A stretch of 64,000 bases of DNA, taken from Hyphomicrobiales bacterium. GTDB taxonomy: Bacteria; Pseudomonadota; Alphaproteobacteria; Rhizobiales; Rhizobiaceae. Both the position numbers and the translations under genes were made by a program. Positions 29,006 through 37,796 of this stretch are shown here, piece by piece. Each line of letters opens with the position of its first letter. Positions within the stretch are counted from its first letter, which is position 1. The stretch lies in assembly GCA_900470155.1 (NCBI GenBank), contig UBZT01000004.1, positions 62,001 through 126,000 of the forward strand, in the 5' to 3' direction. The notes below the pieces were generated by a model, which was not told where the DNA came from, did no database searches, and saw nothing but the letters and a program-made list of their open reading frames with translations.

Positions 29006-29053
29006 TCCCGGACGGACCGGGATGTCCCAGAAACTAGCCATTTTTAGGGGACG
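29006..29053 (+). promoter_or_regulatory. Structured leader of third flagellin
   Basis: TCCCGG (29006-29011), loop ACGGA, CCGGGA (29017-29022), directly followed by TGTCCC (29023-29028), which can pair with GGGACG (29048-29053) overlapping the AGGGGA ribosome-binding site. Confidence 0.55.
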
Positions 29054-29058
29054 CGCAA

Positions 29059-29994
29059 GTGACCAGCATTTTGACAAACAATGCAGCTATGACTGCACTC
29101 CAGACCCTTCGCACTATTGATTCCAGCATGGAAGACACCCAGGCGCGTGTATCGTCAGGTCTCCGTGTCGGCACGGCGTCCGACAACGCCGCCTACTGGT
29201 CGATCGCCACCACCATGCGATCTGACAATATGGCACTCTCGGCTGTGCAGGATGCACTCGGCCTTGGCGGCGCCAAGGTTGATACGTCCTACGCCGCGAT
29301 GGAAAGCGCCATCGAAGTCGTCAAGGAAATTAAGGCCAAGGTCGTGGCGGCAACCGAAGAGGGTGTCGACAAGTCCAAGATCCAGGAAGAAATCGACCAG
29401 CTCAAGGAGCAGCTCCGTTCGATCTCCGAATCGGCAAGCTTCAGTGGCGAAAACTGGATCGCCGGCGATGCCGCCACCAAGACGGTCGTGTCCGGATTTG
29501 TCCGCGATTCCAGCGGCGCCGTGACGGTCAAGACGACAGAATACGTGCTCAGCGACGCCGCTGATGGCAACCTTTTGTTCGGCGGCGACGGTGCCGGCAA
29601 TATCGAATACACAACGGGTATCCTTGGAACCGTCTCGGCATTTACCGGTGTTGGCGATGTGTCCGTTGATACGCTCGATCTCAATGCCTTCGATCCGGCT
29701 GACATGGCCGCGAACATGCAGGAATCGCTGGATCTCATCGAAAGTGCCTTGCAGAGCATGACGAGCGCGGCCGCTGAACTCGGCTCGATCTCCATGCGCA
29801 TCGAACTCCAGGAAGATTTCGTGAGCACGCTCACCGACTCGATCGACTCCGGTATCGGTCGTCTCGTTGACGCAGACATGAACGAGGAATCAACCCGCCT
29901 GAAGGCCCTGCAGACCCAGCAGCAGCTCGCCATCCAGTCGCTGTCGATTGCCAACACCGCTTCCGAAAGCATCCTGACTCTCTTCCGTCAGTAA
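29059..29994 (+). CDS. flaC: Flagellin, third tandem copy
   Basis: 311 residues from GTG 29059, 7 bases after AGGGGA; the GTG start is supported by the alignment VTSILTNNAAM to the other copies. The N- and C-terminal flagellin domains are conserved and the centre differs. The third copy is called flaC in R. leguminosarum/Agrobacterium-type loci but flaD in S. meliloti, so the symbol is by order only. The weak start may reduce its dose. Confidence 0.92.
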   Translation: MTSILTNNAAMTALQTLRTIDSSMEDTQARVSSGLRVGTASDNAAYWSIATTMRSDNMALSAVQDALGLGGAKVDTSYAAMESAIEVVKEIKAKVVAATEEGVDKSKIQEEIDQLKEQLRSISESASFSGENWIAGDAATKTVVSGFVRDSSGAVTVKTTEYVLSDAADGNLLFGGDGAGNIEYTTGILGTVSAFTGVGDVSVDTLDLNAFDPADMAANMQESLDLIESALQSMTSAAAELGSISMRIELQEDFVSTLTDSIDSGIGRLVDADMNEESTRLKALQTQQQLAIQSLSIANTASESILTLFRQ

Positions 29995-30053
29995 GGGCGC
30001 CTTGGCTAGGGGCGACTTCGTCCCGAGCTGACAAGTCGGATGTATTCGGTATG

Positions 30054-30082
30054 AACCGCACCCAGAAATGGGTGCGGTTTTT
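30054..30082 (+). terminator. Terminator after third flagellin
   Basis: AACCGCACCC (30054-30063), 6-base loop, GGGTGCGGTT (30070-30079), followed by T residues. Confidence 0.9.
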
Positions 30083-30178
30083 TCGTGCCTTGCGTGAAGC
30101 TGGCCGATTTATGCGGTTTTCCCTCCAAGCAGATTTCCGACCTTGCCAAATGGCGTATGCGTTTGTTAACTGGCGCCG

Positions 30179-30285
30179 TTAACGATTTGTTAATGGTTGC
30201 GGGGACCGGCGGAATGCTGGTCTGCATGATGCCCCTCCGTTGCCACCGGTATGCTTCCGGCCTTTTGGATTGACGATTAAGGGCA
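30179..30285 (+). promoter_or_regulatory. CtrA-like box and leader of fourth flagellin
   Basis: TTAA (30179-30182), 7 bases, TTAA (30190-30193) is a CtrA-like box. The leader keeps the CCGG (30246-30249)/CCGG (30257-30260) hairpin. Pairing to the ribosome-binding site AAGGGCA is weaker: CCTT (30261-30264) with AAGG, or TGCCC (30230-30234) with GGGCA (30281-30285) from the other side of the hairpin. Confidence 0.45.
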
Positions 30286-30290
30286 CCTCA

Positions 30291-31259
30291 ATGACCAGCA
30301 TCATGACCAACGCTGCCGCAATGGCGGCCCTGCAGACTCTGCGCTCGATCGATACCAATCTGGAAACGACGCAAAGCCGCGTTTCCTCGGGCTATCGGGT
30401 CGAGACAGCTTCGGACAATGCCGGCTATTGGTCGATTGCCACCACCATGCGCTCCGACAATGCAGCATTGTCGACGGTCTCGGACGCGCTGGGTCTGGGT
30501 GCCGCCACGGTGGATACCGCTTACACGGCGCTCGACAACGTCATCGAAGTCATGTCGTCGATCAAGGCCAAGCTGGTCGCCGCAAGCGAGCCGGGCGTCG
30601 ACAAGGAAAAGATCAACGAAGAAATGAAACAGCTGAAGAACCAGCTGGTTTCGGCGGCGCAGTCGGCATCATTCTCCGGTGAGAACTGGCTCTACAATAC
30701 GAATGTCAACGAACTGGGCACCAAACAGGTTGTCTCCTCCTTTGTGCGCGGCGCCGACGGCAGCGTTCAGGTGACGACGCTGGACTTCGACACCGCGGAT
30801 TCCGTCCTGATCGATACGGAAGACGCAGGCCGCGGCTTCCTGACCAAGGCGATTGACGCCGATACCCTCGTTCCCGACCCGACGGGTACGGCGCGAGAAT
30901 ATTATCTTCTGGACGTCGGTTCCGTCGTGCCGCCGACCGGTGATCCGATCGAGATCGATAACGATACCGACACGGAAACGTTGGATGACATGATCAGCGT
31001 CGTCGACGATCTGATCAGCCAGTTGACCGACGCTGCCGCAACGCTGGGTGCGATCACCAGCCGCATCGAGATGCAGGACAATTTCGTTTCCAACCTGATG
31101 GACGTGATCGACAAGGGTGTCGGCCGTCTGGTTGATGCCGACATGAACGAGGAATCGACCCGTCTGAAAGCCCTGCAGACCCAGCAGCAGCTTGGCATCC
31201 AGGCGCTTTCAATCGCCAACAGCAGCGCAGAAAAGCTGCTCACCCTGTTCCGCGAGTAA
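30291..31259 (+). CDS. flaD: Flagellin, fourth tandem copy
   Basis: 322 residues from ATG 30291 (MTSIMTNAAAM). It is the longest and most divergent of the four: the centre (about 145-235) has insertions, and the end is TLFRE. The conserved N- and C-terminal helices are kept. The symbol is by order (flaC in S. meliloti). A hairpin GGACCGCGC/GCGCGGTCC at 31314-31341 without T tract may end its transcript. Confidence 0.92.
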   Translation: MTSIMTNAAAMAALQTLRSIDTNLETTQSRVSSGYRVETASDNAGYWSIATTMRSDNAALSTVSDALGLGAATVDTAYTALDNVIEVMSSIKAKLVAASEPGVDKEKINEEMKQLKNQLVSAAQSASFSGENWLYNTNVNELGTKQVVSSFVRGADGSVQVTTLDFDTADSVLIDTEDAGRGFLTKAIDADTLVPDPTGTAREYYLLDVGSVVPPTGDPIEIDNDTDTETLDDMISVVDDLISQLTDAAATLGAITSRIEMQDNFVSNLMDVIDKGVGRLVDADMNEESTRLKALQTQQQLGIQALSIANSSAEKLLTLFRE

Positions 31260-31352
31260 ACGCAAGCCTCGGGAGCATGGCCAGATCCGCCATCAGTACG
31301 GCAGTCACCTTTTGGACCGCGCGATCATTCCGGCGCGGTCCGTCGCATTCAT

Positions 31353-31376
31353 CCTCGCGCAAGTTTGAAACCCTAG
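31353..31376 (+). promoter_or_regulatory. Candidate class II flagellar promoter of fliH-like/motB operon
   Basis: CCTCGCGCAAG (31353-31363), 9 bases, CTAG (31373-31376). It is the same element and spacing as before flhA and flgE, here 172 bases ahead of the first gene. The rest of the 289-base gap has no convincing gene. Confidence 0.5.
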
Positions 31377-31548
31377 CTTCGGCCAAAGCACCCGTGGACA
31401 CATGCGCCCGCGACCGGCTCGATCCGAAGGTGATCTCGACATTGGAAGTGATGATGCTGCGCGTTCGGACATTTATGGAATTTAATCTGCTTGAGATCAG
31501 TGACCGTTCATCCGGACCGGTCGTCCTCGCCGATGGAGGCGACCGCCG

Positions 31549-32196
31549 ATGAGCATGCCGCTGACCCGCCTTTTGAAGGATTTTTCGGCGCCCCCTGCGC
31601 CGGCGCCGTCACTGTCGGCGCGTTTTGACGTGTCCGAGCCGGATCCGTTCGACATGGATTTCCCGGCCCTACCGGAACCTGAGCCGGTCGATGTCGACGC
31701 AGAGCGCCGCGAGGCCTATGCCGAAGGGCACGAGGCAGGCGAAAAGGCCGCCGAAAGTCGTTTGGAAGTCGATCGCCAGGCAATGGAGGTTGCCCATTCG
31801 CAGGCGATTGCCGAGCTGGAAGCCCGGCATCGCGACGAACTGACCAAGGCTCTTTCGGAGAAGCTGCCTGCCATCATCAACGAGCTTTCGCTTGCCATCA
31901 GCGATCAGGTGGCCGTGGCTCTTGCGCCGCTGTTTTCCGATGCGGTGGCAGAAAAGGCCGTCGCCGATCTCGCGCATCTGCTGAAAACGGCAATCAGTGC
32001 CGGCGAGGCGGGCGTCATTGAGCTACGCGGACCCAAGGCGCTGTTCGCAATGCTGTCTGCCCAGATGCCGGAGCATCTCGGCCTTATGCATCATGTCGAG
32101 GCGGATGACCTCGATCTTTCCGCCGAGTTTGCTGAGGCGGCGCTGGTCACGCGCATATCGGCCTTTACGGCAAGCCTCAGGAAGGTGATCGGATGA
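31549..32196 (+). CDS. FliH-like export ATPase regulator
   Basis: 215 residues. The proline-rich N-terminus (about 1-50) is followed by a coiled coil with the FliH/YscL-type pattern [15 protein letters not shown] (about 62-76) and a C-terminal alpha/beta domain with [15 protein letters not shown]. FliH holds the FliI ATPase at the export gate; no other FliH candidate is visible in the window. The start has a second ATG two codons on. The stop overlaps motB by four bases. Assignment is by pattern and context. Confidence 0.75.
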   Translation: MSMPLTRLLKDFSAPPAPAPSLSARFDVSEPDPFDMDFPALPEPEPVDVDAERREAYAEGHEAGEKAAESRLEVDRQAMEVAHSQAIAELEARHRDELTKALSEKLPAIINELSLAISDQVAVALAPLFSDAVAEKAVADLAHLLKTAISAGEAGVIELRGPKALFAMLSAQMPEHLGLMHHVEADDLDLSAEFAEAALVTRISAFTASLRKVIG

Positions 32197-33482
32197 GCGA
32201 CGAAAATCACCATCACGGCAAGAACGAGATCATCATCATCAAACGCCATGGCGGCGGCGATCACGATGGCGCCCATGGTGGTGCCTGGAAAATCGCCTAT
32301 GCCGACTTCATGACGGCGATGATGGCATTCTTTCTCGTCATGTGGCTGGTCAACGCCGCAAACGAAGAGACCAAGGCCTCCGTTGCCAGCTATTTCAACC
32401 CGATCAAGCTGTCGGATGAGAAACCGACCGAAAAAGGTTTGAAGAAGCCCGTCGATCAGGCCGAGGGCGAGCAGAAGCAGGAGCGCTCGAAAGTCGAGGC
32501 CGACGAGCAGACCGTCGGGGCTGCCGCTGCGACTGGTGAAGACCAGACGGCTACCTCCGGTGACCAGGCCAACTATTCTGAAGCTGATTTCTTCGAAAAC
32601 CCCTATTCCGTTCTGGCCGAAATCGCCCAGGAAGTCGGCCAGCAGGCCAATGTCAGCGCCAAGGGCGAGGGTGGTGCGGCCGATTCCGGCCCGTCGACCG
32701 GTGCTCAGGGCGGCGAGGCCTATCGCGACCCCTTCGATCCCGACTTCTGGACGCAGCAGGTCCAGACGGCCATCACGCCGGTCGGCAAGCCGACCGATGC
32801 AACGACGCCGGCCGAGCCGCAGACCGCCGAGATCCAGCCACCGCAGGAACCGGCAGACCCCACCGCACCGGACCAGCAGATCGCCCTGGTCGTGCCCGGG
32901 CAAAAGCCTCAGATGCAGCCGGACATTGCCAAGGAAGCCAAGCCCGAAGACGGCAAGACCGAACAGCCACAGGACGGCAAGTCCGCGATGTCGGCAGAGG
33001 CCGAACTCGCGGTCCAGCAGGCCTCGGCCGATACGCTGAAGGCGCAGATCGAAGCCGAGATCGGCGGCGTGTCCGGCAAACTCGCCGAAGGTCTCATTGT
33101 CACCCCGGCCGAAGGCGGCCTTCTGGTCTCGATCAGCGACCAGAGCGACCAACCGATGTTCAGCGTCGGCTCGGCGGTGCCCCAGCGCGAGATGGTGCTG
33201 GCGATGGAAAAGATCGGCAAGCTGCTGCAGGGCCGGCCGGGATCGATCATCATCCGCGGCCATACCGACGGCCGCCAGTTCAAGGGCAGCGAGAACGACA
33301 ACTGGCGCCTCTCGATGGCGCGTGCGCATAGCGCCTATTACATGCTTTTGCGCGGCGGTCTGACGGAAGATCGCGTCCAGCAGGTGTCCGGCTTTGCCGA
33401 TCGCCGCCTGCAGGTCCCGGATGATCCGCTGGCCGACGCCAACCGGCGCATCGAAATCCTGATTCAGGCGGAGCAGGGATAA
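32193..33482 (+). CDS. motB: Flagellar stator protein MotB
   Basis: 429 residues: a basic N-terminus, one transmembrane helix with the proton-binding D38 ([16 protein letters not shown]), a long hydrophilic linker (about 75-275, longer than in enterobacteria) and an OmpA-like peptidoglycan-binding domain at the C-terminus ([14 protein letters not shown]). It anchors the MotA/MotB stator. It overlaps the fliH-like gene and abuts motC. Confidence 0.95.
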   Translation: MSDENHHHGKNEIIIIKRHGGGDHDGAHGGAWKIAYADFMTAMMAFFLVMWLVNAANEETKASVASYFNPIKLSDEKPTEKGLKKPVDQAEGEQKQERSKVEADEQTVGAAAATGEDQTATSGDQANYSEADFFENPYSVLAEIAQEVGQQANVSAKGEGGAADSGPSTGAQGGEAYRDPFDPDFWTQQVQTAITPVGKPTDATTPAEPQTAEIQPPQEPADPTAPDQQIALVVPGQKPQMQPDIAKEAKPEDGKTEQPQDGKSAMSAEAELAVQQASADTLKAQIEAEIGGVSGKLAEGLIVTPAEGGLLVSISDQSDQPMFSVGSAVPQREMVLAMEKIGKLLQGRPGSIIIRGHTDGRQFKGSENDNWRLSMARAHSAYYMLLRGGLTEDRVQQVSGFADRRLQVPDDPLADANRRIEILIQAEQG

Positions 33483-34792
33483 TGATGCTCCGCAGGGTAT
33501 CCATCTCGGTCCTGGCCTTCGCCGCGCTTGTCGGTCTGGGCAATGCGTCCGCACGGGCCAACGACATGGATACCATCCAGCCTTTCCAGATGCTGCGCTC
33601 GCTGCAGTTCGTCCAGGACACCGTGGTCCTGGGCGATCATTCGGCCGCCGAAATGCAGCGCTTCATGCTTGGAACCATCGACGAGCGCTTGCGCAGCGCC
33701 GATCAGGTGATCTTCGATGATCCGCGCAATGTCGATGCCGCCCTGATCTACGCGATGAGCGGTGGCAATCCGGCGACGTTGGAATTCCTGGTAGCGCGTG
33801 ACATCAACGGCAATTTCGACAACCGCATTGCCGATAGCCTGCGCAAGTATCTGAGCGGCAAGGGCACCCTGATTGCCAAGTCTCTCGGCGAGATCAGCAA
33901 GGAATATCGCAATACCGATCTGGCGCCGTATCTGGCTTTGGTCGCAGGCAACGTGACGATCACGCGCGATCCCGTCGAGGCGCTCAAATTCTATGACTGG
34001 GCCCGACTGACAGCACCCGGCACGATCGTCGAGGAAGCCGCCCTGCGGCGATCGCTGGCGGTTGCCGTTGACGCAAAGATTGTCGACAAGGCAGGAGGCT
34101 ACGCCAATCGCTATGCCCGGCGTTATCTCTATTCTCCCTATGCCAGCCAGTTTGCCGATCTGTTCGTCCAACTGGTCGTCGAGCATTTTGACGTCATCAA
34201 GCAGGAAGATATCGAAGCGACGCTTGGATACATGGACAATGATCGCCGCCGTGAGGTCTATCTTCGCATTGCCCGTAAAGCAGCGATCGCCGGCCGCAAG
34301 GACCTGACCAAGATGGCTGCAGACCAGGCGCGGGCCTTGTCAGGAACGGCTGAAGGTGCCGACGCGCTCGCGAACCTCTACGGCGGCCTTGTCAATCTTT
34401 CGACGGATAAAGTCGATGACGCCATGCAGGCAATCATGGACATTCCGGCGGAATCGCTCTCGCCGAAGGATCTCGCGCTGCGCCGGGCAGCAGAAGCCGT
34501 CGCAAAGGAAGTCTTGCGCAAACCCGAGCCTGTGCGTGAAAGCCTGACGCAAGCCAACGCTAATACAACTGATGCGGATACAGGGGCGATGGCCTCAGTC
34601 GATGCTGATTCAGACTTGCAGGATCCGACGGCGCCACCGACCCCTGCCTCCGTGCCGCAGCCTCAACCGGTTTCCGCTGAAGCTGCAGAGACCAATGCCG
34701 CCAACCTCGATCCGGCGGTTCGTACCTTTGTTGATTCCGGACGCACCAAGCTGGATGCGATCGATGATCTCCTCAAGCAGGAAGGCCCCTGA
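33482..34792 (+). CDS. motC: Periplasmic motility protein MotC
   Basis: 436 residues with a signal peptide (about 1-26, ASARAND). Known only from alphaproteobacteria, MotC of S. meliloti is periplasmic, binds MotB and depends on MotE for folding. The body is helical; the tail (about 350-410) is low-complexity and proline-rich. It touches motB by one base. Confidence 0.92.
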   Translation: MMLRRVSISVLAFAALVGLGNASARANDMDTIQPFQMLRSLQFVQDTVVLGDHSAAEMQRFMLGTIDERLRSADQVIFDDPRNVDAALIYAMSGGNPATLEFLVARDINGNFDNRIADSLRKYLSGKGTLIAKSLGEISKEYRNTDLAPYLALVAGNVTITRDPVEALKFYDWARLTAPGTIVEEAALRRSLAVAVDAKIVDKAGGYANRYARRYLYSPYASQFADLFVQLVVEHFDVIKQEDIEATLGYMDNDRRREVYLRIARKAAIAGRKDLTKMAADQARALSGTAEGADALANLYGGLVNLSTDKVDDAMQAIMDIPAESLSPKDLALRRAAEAVAKEVLRKPEPVRESLTQANANTTDADTGAMASVDADSDLQDPTAPPTPASVPQPQPVSAEAAETNAANLDPAVRTFVDSGRTKLDAIDDLLKQEGP

Positions 34793-34794
34793 CC

Positions 34795-36207
34795 ATGTTG
34801 GATGCGTATACAGCCCCCAGGATCCCCACGACGGATACAGTGGCCTCGCATGCGGCGTCGGCTGGTCGATCTGACAAATCCGGCGACGGCGGCTTTTCCG
34901 AAGCGTTGTCCAGTTCGGGGCGCCAGGACCATGGCGACGCAAACGATAGCGGAGTCAGCGGTGAGCCAGATGCCGGCAGCGAGCATCCCGATGCCGCATC
35001 GGAGGAAACCGGCAGAACCAAGCGTCCGATTATCGACCTTACTCAGGCGAGTCTCCTGAAGCCCGCCACGGCGGAGGCGGAGAACGCCGCGACCGAGCAG
35101 GTGCCTGTCGAGGGCAAGGACAAGATCAAAGGCAAGGTGAAGGAGCACGACGCGACCGACGGCAAGACTGCTTCCGTCGACCCGCGCCAGCTTGCAGCGC
35201 AAGCGCAGACCGGAGGCCAGAAACCCACCGCCACCAGCGGGGAGAAAACCACCGACGTGGATGCGGATGTTGTAAAGACCGACGAAGGCGCGCTGGTGGA
35301 CGGCAAAAGCCCCGATCTCGGCGATGTCCTGTCGCTCCTGACCAGTGGAACTGCTGCCGAGCAGATCAAGGGCCAGCCCGATGGCCATGAGGCGGTGGAA
35401 GGCAAGACCAATGGCGATCATGGCGTCGATGCCGTATCAGCCCTCGGCGTCTCAACCGAGGATGCCGGAGCTGAGACCGGCACCGAGGCTGGTGACCAGG
35501 CATTCCGTTTTGTGCGCGCCGACGGCAAGGGCCAGCCCGTAACCCTGAGGAGCGAAGCCGCTCAGACCGTGCGGGAAGACAATGAGCCCGCATCGACGAC
35601 CGTCGAAACGGTTACCGTCATCGATGCGCGCCGCTTCCTGGCGCCGGTATCGAGCAACAATGCCGCTTCGATTACCGCGGCGATGGTTGGCGACAGCGAG
35701 TGGGTCAGCGCGATGTCGCCCGGCTCGGAACTGGCCAATGCTGCCACGCAGTCGAGCCAGGGCAAGGTCGTCAACACGCTGAAGATCCAGATGAGCCCGA
35801 TCGAGCTTGGCAGCGTCACCGCGACGCTGAAGCTGACGGGCGAAGAGCTTTCGGTTCAATTGACCGTCGAAAACCATGCGGCGCTGCAGAAGCTGACCAA
35901 GGATCAGGACGAGATCCTGAAGGCCTTGCGCGCGCAGGGGCTGACCATCGACCAGGTGCAGATCAACATCCAGGTCGCGCCCGCGGAACGCAGCGCAGAC
36001 AGCCAGAACAATGGCAATGGCCAGCAGAACGGGCAGGCGGGCCAGCAGGCCTCGGATCAGTCGGGACGGCAAGCCGGCGGCGATCGGCAGACACGCGGCG
36101 ACGCATCGGGTGACAGGGTGAGGATGACGGATGACAGGACGCTTCAGCCAGCTGGCAACCAGGCTGTTGCCGACGACAGCGCTCGTCCTGATCTCATTTA
36201 CATCTAG
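34795..36207 (+). CDS. fliK: Hook-length control protein FliK (formerly MotD)
   Basis: 470 residues. The first ~300 are low-complexity and hydrophilic, as expected of the molecular ruler part. The C-terminal Flg_hook domain (about 320-400) has the signature MSPIELGSVTATLKLTGEEL, followed by a glutamine/asparagine-rich tail. It signals FlhB to switch export specificity. It starts 2 bases after motC; its last 77 bases overlap the next gene in another frame. Confidence 0.9.
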   Translation: MLDAYTAPRIPTTDTVASHAASAGRSDKSGDGGFSEALSSSGRQDHGDANDSGVSGEPDAGSEHPDAASEETGRTKRPIIDLTQASLLKPATAEAENAATEQVPVEGKDKIKGKVKEHDATDGKTASVDPRQLAAQAQTGGQKPTATSGEKTTDVDADVVKTDEGALVDGKSPDLGDVLSLLTSGTAAEQIKGQPDGHEAVEGKTNGDHGVDAVSALGVSTEDAGAETGTEAGDQAFRFVRADGKGQPVTLRSEAAQTVREDNEPASTTVETVTVIDARRFLAPVSSNNAASITAAMVGDSEWVSAMSPGSELANAATQSSQGKVVNTLKIQMSPIELGSVTATLKLTGEELSVQLTVENHAALQKLTKDQDEILKALRAQGLTIDQVQINIQVAPAERSADSQNNGNGQQNGQAGQQASDQSGRQAGGDRQTRGDASGDRVRMTDDRTLQPAGNQAVADDSARPDLIYI

Positions 36208-36712
36208 TGCAGCGGCAACCGCTGGCGTCTGCGAGCGTGAAATCAGCGCCGCTGCGGCGAAGTATGGGGTGCCTGAGGGCATCCTTTATTCCGTTGGCCT
36301 GACCGAGACCGGGCGCAAGGGATCGCTGCAGCCTTACGCGATGAACGTCGAGGGGCGGGCGATCTACTCCCAAGACATGAGCGAGGCGCTCGGCGCTTTC
36401 CAGGCGGCGCGCGGACAGGGAGCCAAGCTGATCGATGTGGGCTGCATGCAGATAAACCAGCACTTCCACGGCGACCAGTTCACCTCTGTTCAAGCCATGT
36501 TCGACCCCCGGAAGAACGTCGAATATGCCGCCCGCTTTCTCAGCAAACTGCACAATCGCCACGAAACCTGGACTATGGCAGTCGCCCGATATCATGCCGG
36601 GCCCAACAATGACCCGGCGCAAAAGCGCTATGTCTGTCGCGTTATCGCCAATCTGGTTGCCACAGGCTATGGAACCTGGACGACCAACGCGCGTCAATTT
36701 TGTGGTGCATAG
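36131..36712 (+). CDS. Exported lytic transglycosylase of the flagellar cluster
   Basis: 193 residues with a signal peptide (about 1-30) and an SLT-type domain: catalytic E59 in VGLTETGRKG, then GCMQINQHFH and AVARYHAGP. It would cut peptidoglycan to let the rod or stator pass. FlgJ of this cluster (46604) lacks a hydrolase domain, so this enzyme may fill that role. It begins inside fliK with a 77-base overlap. Confidence 0.88.
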   Translation: MTGRFSQLATRLLPTTALVLISFTSSAAATAGVCEREISAAAAKYGVPEGILYSVGLTETGRKGSLQPYAMNVEGRAIYSQDMSEALGAFQAARGQGAKLIDVGCMQINQHFHGDQFTSVQAMFDPRKNVEYAARFLSKLHNRHETWTMAVARYHAGPNNDPAQKRYVCRVIANLVATGYGTWTTNARQFCGA

Positions 36713-36886
36713 CAACCTTTGATTGTTTGACAGCCACACTAGTGCCGATTTGCCAATTGTGGCGAGACTGCGGACAAATGGGGCAAAGCAAGAGCTTGTG
36801 CGAAGCTTGCGTTAACTTTTCCACTAAAAAATAGTGTAGAGAAGTCGCTGTACCCACTATATATAGATCAAATCGGCACCAATTCG

Positions 36887-36901
36887 TTAATCAATTATTA
36901 A
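36887..36901 (+). promoter_or_regulatory. CtrA-like box upstream of rem
   Basis: TTAATCAATTATTAA: TTAA, 7 bases, TTAA, 92 bases before the rem start. The 280-base gap is strongly AT-rich from 36810 on and has no gene; CTTGTGCG and CTTGCGTTAAC (36794-36815) contain the class II core in reverse orientation. Confidence 0.45.
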
Positions 36902-36992
36902 TATCTATCATTAACTTTCGCCAGTTGTCCCTGAATCCCCCGATTCGTACCCATAGTGCATCGAAACACCACACTGATTCGGAGGCGGCTGA

Positions 36993-37664
36993 ATGATCGT
37001 CGTGGTTGATGAGCGCGAGCTCGTGAAAGACGGGTACACTTCTCTATTTGGACGGGAAGGTATTCCATCCACCGGATTTGATCCGGCGGAATTCGGGGAA
37101 TGGGTCACTACGGCGGCTGATTCCGACATTGCGGCAGTTGAGGCTTTTCTGCTCGGTCAGGGCGATAGCACCTTGGAACTGCCGCGGGCTATCCGGGATA
37201 GAACCCAGGCGCCGGTGATCGCAGTCAGCGATCAGCCATCCCTGGAGGCGACCTTGGCCCTGTTTGATTGCGGCGTCGACGACGTCGTGCGCAAGCCGGT
37301 CCATCCTCGCGAGATCCTGGCACGGGCGGCGGCCATTCGCCGGCGTCTGAAGGCAATTTCCAACTTTACCGAAATCGGTCCGATCCGGGTCTTCTCCGAT
37401 GGACGCGATCCGGAAATTTCCGGCGATGTATTTCCTCTGCCGCGGCGCGAACGTCGTATCCTGGAATACTTGGTCGCAAATCGCGGCCGACGCGTTTCGA
37501 AGACCCAGATCTTCAATGCCATCTACGGCATCTTCGACGAGGAAGTCGAAGAGAACGTCGTCGAAAGCCACATCTCCAAGCTTCGCAAGAAGCTTCGCAA
37601 GAAGCTCGATTTCGACCCGGTCGATTCCAAGCGCTTCCTTGGCTACTGCATCGACTGGAGCTGA
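36993..37664 (+). CDS. rem: OmpR-type flagellar regulator Rem
   Basis: 223 residues. A receiver-like domain (about 1-110) lacks the usual phosphoacceptor: the region that should read xDxxMP is [12 protein letters not shown]-terminal winged helix (about 130-223, [22 protein letters not shown] and [10 protein letters not shown]) binds DNA. In S. meliloti Rem is activated by VisN/VisR and turns on the flagellar class II genes independently of phosphorylation. GGAGG lies 9 bases before the start. Confidence 0.93.
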   Translation: MIVVVDERELVKDGYTSLFGREGIPSTGFDPAEFGEWVTTAADSDIAAVEAFLLGQGDSTLELPRAIRDRTQAPVIAVSDQPSLEATLALFDCGVDDVVRKPVHPREILARAAAIRRRLKAISNFTEIGPIRVFSDGRDPEISGDVFPLPRRERRILEYLVANRGRRVSKTQIFNAIYGIFDEEVEENVVESHISKLRKKLRKKLDFDPVDSKRFLGYCIDWS

Positions 37665-37738
37665 TCGGGCAGCATGCGGTTCCCTGCGTGGGGGCGGCTG
37701 ATCGGATGAATTCGACCGATCACCGGACTGTCATACAG

Positions 37739-37762
37739 CCTCACGCAAGGCCCATCCCCTAG
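37739..37762 (+). promoter_or_regulatory. Candidate class II flagellar promoter of flgE
   Basis: CCTCACGCAAG (37739-37749), 9 bases, CTAG (37759-37762), 34 bases before flgE. It is identical in core and spacing to the flgB, fliF, flhA and motB-block elements. Confidence 0.55.
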
Positions 37763-37796
37763 TCTCCGTACTGACTACCGAAGCGAGGATTTTAAT

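Noticed and set aside
31314-31341. GGACCGCGC/GCGCGGTCC hairpin as terminator of the fourth flagellin
   Set aside because: No T tract follows, so I did not list it as a separate terminator; it may stabilise the 3' end.
31277-31552. 91-residue open frame between the fourth flagellin and the fliH-like gene, with an ATGA overlap to the latter
   Set aside because: It spans the flagellin 3' hairpin and the candidate class II promoter at 31353-31376, has no ribosome-binding site and no recognisable protein pattern. The second half cannot be fully excluded.
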